Source: Pseudomonadota bacterium (GTDB lineage Bacteria > Myxococcota_A > UBA9042 > GCA-2863065). From it: a stretch of 36,899 nucleotides of DNA. A program made the position numbers and the translations under genes. Within the stretch, counting starts at the first letter, position 1; every line of letters begins with the position of its first letter. The notes beneath the pieces were generated by a model. It was not told where the DNA came from. It made no database searches and saw nothing but the letters and a program-made list of their open reading frames with translations. Of this stretch, positions 32,466-36,899 are shown in pieces. The stretch is from positions 1 to 36,899 of the forward strand of contig SXOO01000219.1 of the NCBI GenBank assembly GCA_005776725.1, given 5' to 3'.

Positions 32466-32837
32466 ATGGCCTTCCAGACCGAGTTCGAGTTCACCCTGCC
32501 GCGAGGATTCGTGGACAAGGACGGCAACGTCCACAAGAAGGGCGTGATGCGCCTGGCCACGGCGAAGGACGAGATCCTGCCGCTCCAGGACTACCGCGTG
32601 CAGAACAACCGCGCGTACCTGGTGATCATCCTCTTGTCGCGCGTGGTGTCGAAGCTGGGCGACCTCAAGTCGATCAACCCGTCGATCATCGAGGAGCTCT
32701 ACTCGGCAGACCTCGCGTACCTGCAGGACTTCTACCGGCGGGTCAACGAGGAGGGCAACGCGCAGCTCAAGGTCCAGTGCCCGGAGTGCAAGCACAAGTT
32801 CGAGGTGGACCTCGGAGGTGACCTGGGGGAATCGTAA
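32466..32837 (+). CDS. Phage tail assembly chaperone-like protein of the contractile system
   Basis: A 123-residue protein found next to sheath genes in eCIS loci, in the position of tail assembly chaperones. Beta-strand segments (FEFTLPRGFVDKDGNVHKKG) are followed by a helical part (LVIILLSRVVSKLG, IIEELYSADLAYLQDFYRRV). The C-terminus has CPECKHKF, a possible half zinc site, where one would expect a second Cys pair in a full zinc ribbon. It ends with GGDLGES and TAA at 32835-32837. The end overlaps the start of the DUF6760 gene, and a G5 run lies six bases before the stop. The function is inferred from context and resemblance. Confidence 0.8.
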   Translation: MAFQTEFEFTLPRGFVDKDGNVHKKGVMRLATAKDEILPLQDYRVQNNRAYLVIILLSRVVSKLGDLKSINPSIIEELYSADLAYLQDFYRRVNEEGNAQLKVQCPECKHKFEVDLGGDLGES

Positions 32838-32998
32838 GCTACCCCCTGGAGCGCATCTACCAGGAGGTAGCGTACATCGCCTACCACTTCCACTGGGCGG
32901 TCGACGACATCCTCGTGATGGAGCACCGCGAACGGCAGATCTGGGTCAAGCAGATTTCCGAGATCAACAAGGAGATCAACAAGACCCGAAAGGGCTGA
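32834..32998 (+). CDS. DUF6760-type small protein without a standard start codon
   Basis: A 54-codon frame whose sequence SYPLERIYQEVAYIAYHFHW and HRERQIWV matches the DUF6760 family that accompanies sheath and chaperone genes in eCIS loci. It is clearly conserved coding sequence, yet the codon in the expected start position is GTA (32834-32836), and the frame is closed by TGA at 32819-32821. No ATG, GTG or TTG precedes the conserved part; the first ATG lies inside the domain (about residue 29). The junction reads GTAA, while seven other junctions in this window read ATGA or GTGA. Expression might use GTA or ATC as a start, or a -1 ribosomal shift in the upstream gene. Confidence 0.75.
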   Translation, partial: VSYPLERIYQEVAYIAYHFHWAVDDILVMEHRERQIWVKQISEINKEINKTRKG

Positions 32999-33005
32999 CC
33001 ATCGC

Positions 33006-34310
33006 ATGAAGGTGCTCTTCATCGAGGTCGACACTGACCGTCCGTGGGCCGTCGCATCGATCGGTCCAGCCTTCCTTGCGGCGTCGTTGCGCGCCGCGGG
33101 ACACACCTCCGAGCTCTTCCGTGCCACCGTCGATCACTCGCCTTCGGCGGTGCTCGAGGTGGTGCGCGACGAAGCGCCGGACCTCATCGGATTCTCACTC
33201 ACCACCCGCCAGTGGGGCAGGGCGCGAGACCTCGCCGCCTTCCTGCGGCAGCACGGCGACTGGCCCGTGGTGGCGGGTGGCCTCCACCCCACGTTCGCCC
33301 CCGAGGCCGTGCTCGCGTCTGCCGGCTTCGACGCCGTCTGCCTCGGCGAAGGCGACCACGCCCTCGTGGAGTACGTGGAGCACCTCGCCGGGCGAGGCCC
33401 GCCTCCTGCGTCCAACGTCTGGCTGCGCGGCGGGACCCGCCCGCCCCTTCGGGAGCCCTTCCAGCCCATCGACGGGCTCCCGTTCCTGGCCCGCGACCAC
33501 CTGGACGAGCACCGTGGCATCGTGCACATGAGCACGCAGCGGGGCTGCCCCTTCCCGTGCACCTACTGCGCGGCGCGCATGTACGACGAGCTCTACGAGT
33601 CGAACGGTCAGGCCTACGGCCGGCGGCGCTCCGTGGAGAACGTGATGGCCGAGCTCCATGCCGTGGGCGGGCGTCGAACCAGCAGCTACGTGATCTTCCT
33701 GGACGACACGTTCACCCTGCATCACCCGTGGGTACGGGCGTTTTGCGAGCGATACCGCGACGAGATCGGCGTCCCCTTCTCTCTCCACGCGCGCGTGGAG
33801 ACTGTGAACCAGCGCCTCCTCGAGACGCTCGCCGCGGCCGGGTGCAGCCACGTGGTCTATGGCGTGGAGAGCGGCAGCGCACGCGTTCGGCGCGACATCA
33901 TGGAGCGCTACGCCACCAACGAGCGCTTCATCGAGGTGTTCGACTGGACGCGGCAGGTCGGGATACGCACCACGGCGAACTACATGCTCGGGCTCCCCGG
34001 CGAAACCCCGGAGGACCTCGACGAGACGTTGGCCTTGGCCGAGCGCCTCGACGCGTTCGACTTCGCCTACTTCGTCTTCTACCCCTACCCGGGAACCCGG
34101 CTGTTTCAGGTCTGTCGCGACAAGGGCTACCTCCCGACCGACTGGCTCGATCGGCCCGCGAATCACCGAGAGTCCATTCTCTCCTTGCCCACACTCACGT
34201 CAGAGCATATCCAGCGCGCGTACGACCGCTTCACCGAGCTGCGCGCCGTGACCCACGCTCGTCGAGGGGGCTCCAGCGCGTTCATACACACCGAAGCCGA
34301 CTGCGGCTAA
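33006..34310 (+). CDS. B12-binding radical SAM protein
   Basis: A 434-residue class B-type radical SAM enzyme. The N-terminal cobalamin-binding domain (residues about 1-140) has a Rossmann-like pattern (VLFIEVDTDRPWAVASIGPA, IGFSLTTRQWGRARD, VVAGGLHPTFAPEA). The radical SAM domain begins with RGCPFPCTYC: Cys181, Cys185 and Cys188 bind the [4Fe-4S] cluster. Later landmarks are FLDDTFTLHHP, YGVESGSARVRRDIMER and NYMLGLPGETPEDLDETL. Members methylate or rearrange unactivated carbons in natural products, lipids or cofactors; the substrate is unknown. It lies 7 bases after the DUF6760 stop and may be read through from the contractile-system genes. The DUF2505 gene follows after 14 bases. Confidence 0.9.
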   Translation: MKVLFIEVDTDRPWAVASIGPAFLAASLRAAGHTSELFRATVDHSPSAVLEVVRDEAPDLIGFSLTTRQWGRARDLAAFLRQHGDWPVVAGGLHPTFAPEAVLASAGFDAVCLGEGDHALVEYVEHLAGRGPPPASNVWLRGGTRPPLREPFQPIDGLPFLARDHLDEHRGIVHMSTQRGCPFPCTYCAARMYDELYESNGQAYGRRRSVENVMAELHAVGGRRTSSYVIFLDDTFTLHHPWVRAFCERYRDEIGVPFSLHARVETVNQRLLETLAAAGCSHVVYGVESGSARVRRDIMERYATNERFIEVFDWTRQVGIRTTANYMLGLPGETPEDLDETLALAERLDAFDFAYFVFYPYPGTRLFQVCRDKGYLPTDWLDRPANHRESILSLPTLTSEHIQRAYDRFTELRAVTHARRGGSSAFIHTEADCG

Positions 34311-34324
34311 TCGAGGCTCCCGCG

Positions 34325-34840
34325 ATGCTGATCCCCATGCTCGACATCATCAACTGCTCCGAGGAGCGGTTCTGGTCGCTCTACGGCGACGACGCCTGGC
34401 TGCGCGGCATGCTGCTCGAGGGTCTCGGTTACGGCGGGATCGTCATCGACTCGAATGTGGTCACGCCCACTGGCTGGGAGCGCGAGTTCCGCATGACCCC
34501 GAAGCTGAGGGCCCCCGATGCTGTGCTCAAGCTGGTTGGGGGCATGTCCATCACAGACACGGGTCGCTTCAACCGCGCCACGCGGACCCTCGAGTTCCGT
34601 CAGCGCCTCAGCGTCATGAGCGACAAGCTCCTCATCTCGGGCACCATGCGCACCGAGGCGGACGGCGTGGGTCGTTGTCGCCGGATCAGCAAGGTCAACT
34701 TCGAGGCCAAGGTGTTCGGGCTCGGCGGGCTCATCGAGAAGGCCGCCGAGAGCAACGTCCGCAAGGGGTTTCAGGACGGAGCCGACTACGTGAACCGTTG
34801 GTTGGCAGCCCACCCCGAGGCACAGCAGACGCGCGCGTAA
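34325..34840 (+). CDS. DUF2505 family protein (START/Bet v1-like fold)
   Basis: A 171-residue protein resembling DUF2505, with a lipid-binding helix-grip type layout: an N-terminal segment (CSEERFWSLYGDDAWLRGM), beta strands (WEREFRMTPKLRAP, TRTLEFRQRLSVMSDKLLIS, CRRISKVNFEAKVFGLGGLI) and a long C-terminal helix (EKAAESNVRKGFQDGADYVN). Members are thought to bind hydrophobic ligands. The ATG at 34325 is used; Met5 is an alternative. It follows the radical SAM gene by 14 bases and converges with the hemerythrin gene, 11 bases away. Confidence 0.75.
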   Translation: MLIPMLDIINCSEERFWSLYGDDAWLRGMLLEGLGYGGIVIDSNVVTPTGWEREFRMTPKLRAPDAVLKLVGGMSITDTGRFNRATRTLEFRQRLSVMSDKLLISGTMRTEADGVGRCRRISKVNFEAKVFGLGGLIEKAAESNVRKGFQDGADYVNRWLAAHPEAQQTRA

Positions 34841-34851
34841 CCCGCGTCCCG

Positions 34852-35325
34852 TCAGCGCATCCGTGGGAAGAGCTCCTCGTCCTCGACTCGCATGTGGTCC
34901 GAGAGGTGGGCGACCAGCGCCGCGAGCGTGGCGGCCGACTCCGTAGCGCCCGGGAAGAGGCGCAGCGCCGCGGTGAGTCCCCCCGTCAGAGCCGGCAGCG
35001 CGCGGTGCTCCGCCGCCATCGCGGCCACGGGCCCTCGGACCATCGAGGCGAGCTCCGGCTCTTCGAGGGCGCGCAGTAAGAGCGGGAAGAGGACGTTCTC
35101 CTCCTTCCGAAAGTGCGACGCCAGCTCCGAGGCCAGCGCCCCGAAAGCCGCTTCGACCTGGTCGGCGGTGGCAACCGACTGCGGTCCCGGTCCGATGTGG
35201 GCCCGCGTCTCGCGGTAGAGCGCCTCGCCCAGGCGGTCCAGCATCTCCAGCTCGGGTTCGTGGTACTCGAGGACCAATCGCTCAATCAGCGCCGCTGCGT
35301 CGCTGGCCGCGGCCCCGGGCGTCAC
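34852..35325 (-). CDS. Hemerythrin-domain protein (RIC-like)
   Basis: A 157-residue helical protein with the di-iron ligand pattern of hemerythrin: an N-terminal EYHEPELEML, SHFRKEENVLFPLLLRA, AAEHRALPAL and a C-terminal HLSDHMRVEDEELFPRM. The pattern resembles the C-terminal half of RIC (YtfE/ScdA) proteins that help repair iron-sulfur clusters after nitric oxide or peroxide damage. The GTG at 35325 overlaps the GAPDH stop as GTGA (35322-35325), so I use it rather than the longer frame. Coupling to GAPDH, whose active-site thiol is oxidant-sensitive, suggests a shared stress context, but that link is inferred. Confidence 0.85.
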   Translation of the reverse strand: MTPGAAASDAAALIERLVLEYHEPELEMLDRLGEALYRETRAHIGPGPQSVATADQVEAAFGALASELASHFRKEENVLFPLLLRALEEPELASMVRGPVAAMAAEHRALPALTGGLTAALRLFPGATESAATLAALVAHLSDHMRVEDEELFPRMR

Positions 35326-36317
35326 GCGGCCCCGCCGATGAGGCCCACGAGGTCGGCCACACGGCAGGCGTAGGCCCACTCGTTGTCGGACCACGCGAAG
35401 ATCTTGAACGTGTCGGCGCTTACCTGGAGCGTCTGGTCGGTGTCTACGACCGCCGAGTGGGGATTGCCCACGATGTCCACCGACACGTGCGGATCGTCCG
35501 ACACCTCGAGGATCCCGGAGAGGCGGCCCTCGGCGGCGCGACGAAGGGCCGCATTGAGCGCCGCGACGTCCCTCGGTGGGTTGGCTAGGCGCACGACCAT
35601 GTCCGTGAGGCTCCCGTCCGGCACCGGCACCCGGATCGCCGTGCCCGCCACCTTCCCGGCGAGCGAGGGGAGCACCTCGACGACTGCATCGGAGGCCCCG
35701 GTGCTCGTAGGGATCATGCTCAGCGCGGCGGCGCGGCCCCGACGCAGCTTGCGCATCGGCGTGTCCACCAGCGCCTGGCTGGAGGTGTAGGCGTGGACCG
35801 TGGTGAACGCGAGGGTCACCACGCCGAACTCCGACTCCAGCACGCTAGCCACGGGCGCCAGGCAGTTGGTGGTACACGAGGCGTTGGAGAACACCCGGTG
35901 GCGCGCGAGATCGATCGCGTCCTGGTTCACCCCCACCACCACCGTGAGGTCGGCGCCCGGCAGGGGGGCCGTGACGACCAAACGCTTGGCGCCTCCCGCC
36001 AGGTGCTTCTCCGCCGTCTCGCGCTTTCGGAAGGCGCCCGAGGCCTCGACGACCACGTCCACGCCCAGGGCGCCCCAGGGGGCCTTGGCCGGATCGGGCT
36101 CTGAGCTGATGGGAATGCGTCGCCCCTCGAGGACCAAGGCGCCGTCTTCGAGCGACGCGGGCGTTCGGCCGTGCACCGAGTCGTACTTGTACAAGTAGGC
36201 CAGGGCCTTGGGCTCTGCGAGGTCGTTGATCGCCACGACCTCCACGTCGGACCGCTCCGCAAGGCGCCTCATCACCAGACGCCCGATCCGCCCGAAACCG
36301 TTGATCGCTACACGCAC
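35322..36317 (-). CDS. gap: Type I glyceraldehyde-3-phosphate dehydrogenase
   Basis: A 331-residue NAD-dependent GAPDH that converts glyceraldehyde 3-phosphate, NAD and phosphate to 1,3-bisphosphoglycerate. The Rossmann fingerprint is INGFGRIGRLVMRR; Asp32 (INDL) indicates NAD preference. The catalytic Cys148 lies in SNASCTTNCLAP, and FKIFAWSDNEW is near the C-terminus. The length is typical. The start is a GTG at 36317, supported by AGGTGA in front and by an in-frame TGA just upstream. Two LacI-type operator-like sites lie in the 147-base region before it, between gap and hemF. The hemerythrin gene is coupled downstream. Confidence 0.96.
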   Translation of the reverse strand: MRVAINGFGRIGRLVMRRLAERSDVEVVAINDLAEPKALAYLYKYDSVHGRTPASLEDGALVLEGRRIPISSEPDPAKAPWGALGVDVVVEASGAFRKRETAEKHLAGGAKRLVVTAPLPGADLTVVVGVNQDAIDLARHRVFSNASCTTNCLAPVASVLESEFGVVTLAFTTVHAYTSSQALVDTPMRKLRRGRAAALSMIPTSTGASDAVVEVLPSLAGKVAGTAIRVPVPDGSLTDMVVRLANPPRDVAALNAALRRAAEGRLSGILEVSDDPHVSVDIVGNPHSAVVDTDQTLQVSADTFKIFAWSDNEWAYACRVADLVGLIGGAA

Positions 36318-36330
36318 TCACTCACCTCAC

Positions 36331-36436
36331 TGCAATCGGTTGCCCATCGGAGCGCGGGGACTCGTGCTCCCTCGCAGGCACGCAATGGCGCGCACCTGCC
36401 GCTCTCCAATCTCCAACCATAGTGCAACCGATTGCG
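36331..36436. promoter_or_regulatory. Pair of LacI-type operator-like sites
   Basis: GCAATCGGTTGC at 36332-36343 and its exact reverse complement GCAACCGATTGC at 36424-36435. Each is itself a near-palindrome of the GCAAnCGnTTGC type recognised by LacI/GalR-family repressors. The centres are 92 bases apart, upstream of the GAPDH gene and downstream of hemF. No LacI-family gene lies in the window. Confidence 0.6.
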
Positions 36437-36464
36437 TCTGCGGCAGGGCTGGGGTTGACCAGCG

Positions 36465-36899
36465 TCAGACTCCGGCGAGGCTGACCCAGTCCCGAGGCTG
36501 GAGGTAGTCCCCGAGGCGCTCCTCCGCGCTCCCCGGCGCGGGGCGGTAGTCGTACGTCCAGCGCACGAGGGGCGGCATGCTCATCAGGATGGACTCGACG
36601 CGCCCGTGGGTGCGGAGGCCGAACTGCGTGCCCCGATCGTAGAGCAGGTTGAATTCTGCGTAGCGACCGCGCCGGTAGAGCTGGAACTCGCGCTCGGCCT
36701 CCGTCCACGGCTCGACCTTGCGGCTCTGCACGATCGGGATGTAGGCCTCGAGGAACTTGCGGCCCACGTCCTGCGTGAAGTCCCAAGCGCGCGCGATCGG
36801 CACCGACTCATCGAGGGCCAGCGGCGCCTTGGCGCGGACCGCCGCGGGCAGGTTGGCAGACGGTACGCCCACGTAGTCGTAGAAGATCCCGCCGATGCC
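36465..36899 (-). CDS. hemF: Oxygen-dependent coproporphyrinogen III oxidase, C-terminal part
   Basis: The visible 144 residues run from the right window edge (GIGGIFYDY) to the stop at 36465. They match the end of Hem[59 protein letters not shown]. HemF oxidatively decarboxylates two propionate groups of coproporphyrinogen III in heme synthesis and needs O2. The N-terminal half is beyond the window. It precedes gap on the same strand with a 147-base gap containing two operator-like sites. Confidence 0.95.
   Translation of the reverse strand, partial: GIGGIFYDYVGVPSANLPAAVRAKAPLALDESVPIARAWDFTQDVGRKFLEAYIPIVQSRKVEPWTEAEREFQLYRRGRYAEFNLLYDRGTQFGLRTHGRVESILMSMPPLVRWTYDYRPAPGSAEERLGDYLQPRDWVSLAGV

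Noticed and set aside
32818..33009. A 63-codon frame starting with GTG at 32818
   Set aside because: It is the neighbouring frame of DUF6760 and encodes a Gly/Pro/Arg-rich sequence with no family resemblance.
33044..34840. A 598-codon open frame on the plus strand
   Set aside because: Its first two thirds are the shifted frame of the radical SAM gene and are Arg/Pro/Ala-rich. Only the last part, from 34325, is real (DUF2505).
36332..36435. Inverted 12-mers considered as ends of a small transposable element
   Set aside because: No target-site duplication flanks them, and each 12-mer is itself nearly palindromic, which fits operators better.

Overview
The window is GC-rich, densely coded DNA that looks like a member of the Myxococcota (deltaproteobacterial lineage). 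The assignment rests on protein architecture and not on a marker-gene search. The evidence is: lipoproteins with Asp/Gly/Thr-rich linkers, a MopE-like CNGLDDDCNGAIDDG motif, repeated CGDGxCNGxExC cysteine modules, a C-terminal MYXO-CTERM-like sorting tail, and PEGA, DUF4476 and S41 envelope proteins. No insertion sequence, rRNA, CRISPR array or phage integrase was seen.

Layout. (1) 1-3165, minus strand: the end of a MoxR ATPase cluster, with a membrane protein, a DUF4129 protein, a DUF4350 protein and MoxR (cut by the window edge). (2) 3235-7598, minus: a tightly packed run with a GtrA-like protein, a YqaA/DedA-like protein, a lipoprotein, an alpha/beta hydrolase, a fatty acid hydroxylase-family protein, an alkyltransferase-like (ATL) protein and an unknown protein. 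Most junctions are 4-base stop/start overlaps. (3) 7716-13291: a lipoprotein hydrolase (plus), a possible 40-residue membrane microprotein (plus), a 910-residue Cys-rich beta-propeller lipoprotein and a PEGA protein (both minus). (4) 13511-19516, plus: a sigma factor, an anti-sigma-like membrane protein and an ABC exporter in one coupled operon, then an S41 protease lipoprotein coupled to an unknown protein. (5) 19521-19670: tRNA-Cys with a near-consensus promoter and a terminator. (6) 19722-23219, minus: a phosphodiester glycosidase with seven Cys repeats, then a two-gene unit of a stand-alone NuoB and a tandem BMC-domain shell protein. (7) 23484-27409, plus: a DUF4476 protein, a PIN-PhoH ATPase and a homocysteine methyltransferase/methylenetetrahydrofolate reductase. 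(8) 27449-30339: an unknown secreted or anchored protein (minus) and two lipoproteins (plus). (9) 30457-32998, plus: a small group of contractile-injection-system genes (DUF4255, sheath, assembly-chaperone-like protein, DUF6760) without tube, baseplate, spike or ATPase genes, followed by a B12-binding radical SAM protein and a DUF2505 protein. (10) 34852-36899, minus: a hemerythrin, GAPDH and the end of HemF. An exact inverted pair of LacI-type operator-like sites lies upstream of GAPDH.

The items most worth a second look are: the NuoB/BMC pair, in which a respiratory Fe-S subunit is apparently co-transcribed with a microcompartment shell protein; the DUF6760 gene, whose expected GTGA start/stop overlap has become GTAA and leaves no standard start codon, next to a five-G run where a -1 frameshift would fuse it to the assembly-chaperone-like protein; the tube-less sheath locus; and the paired operator-like sites at GAPDH. 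All function calls come from reading the sequence; no database search was run.
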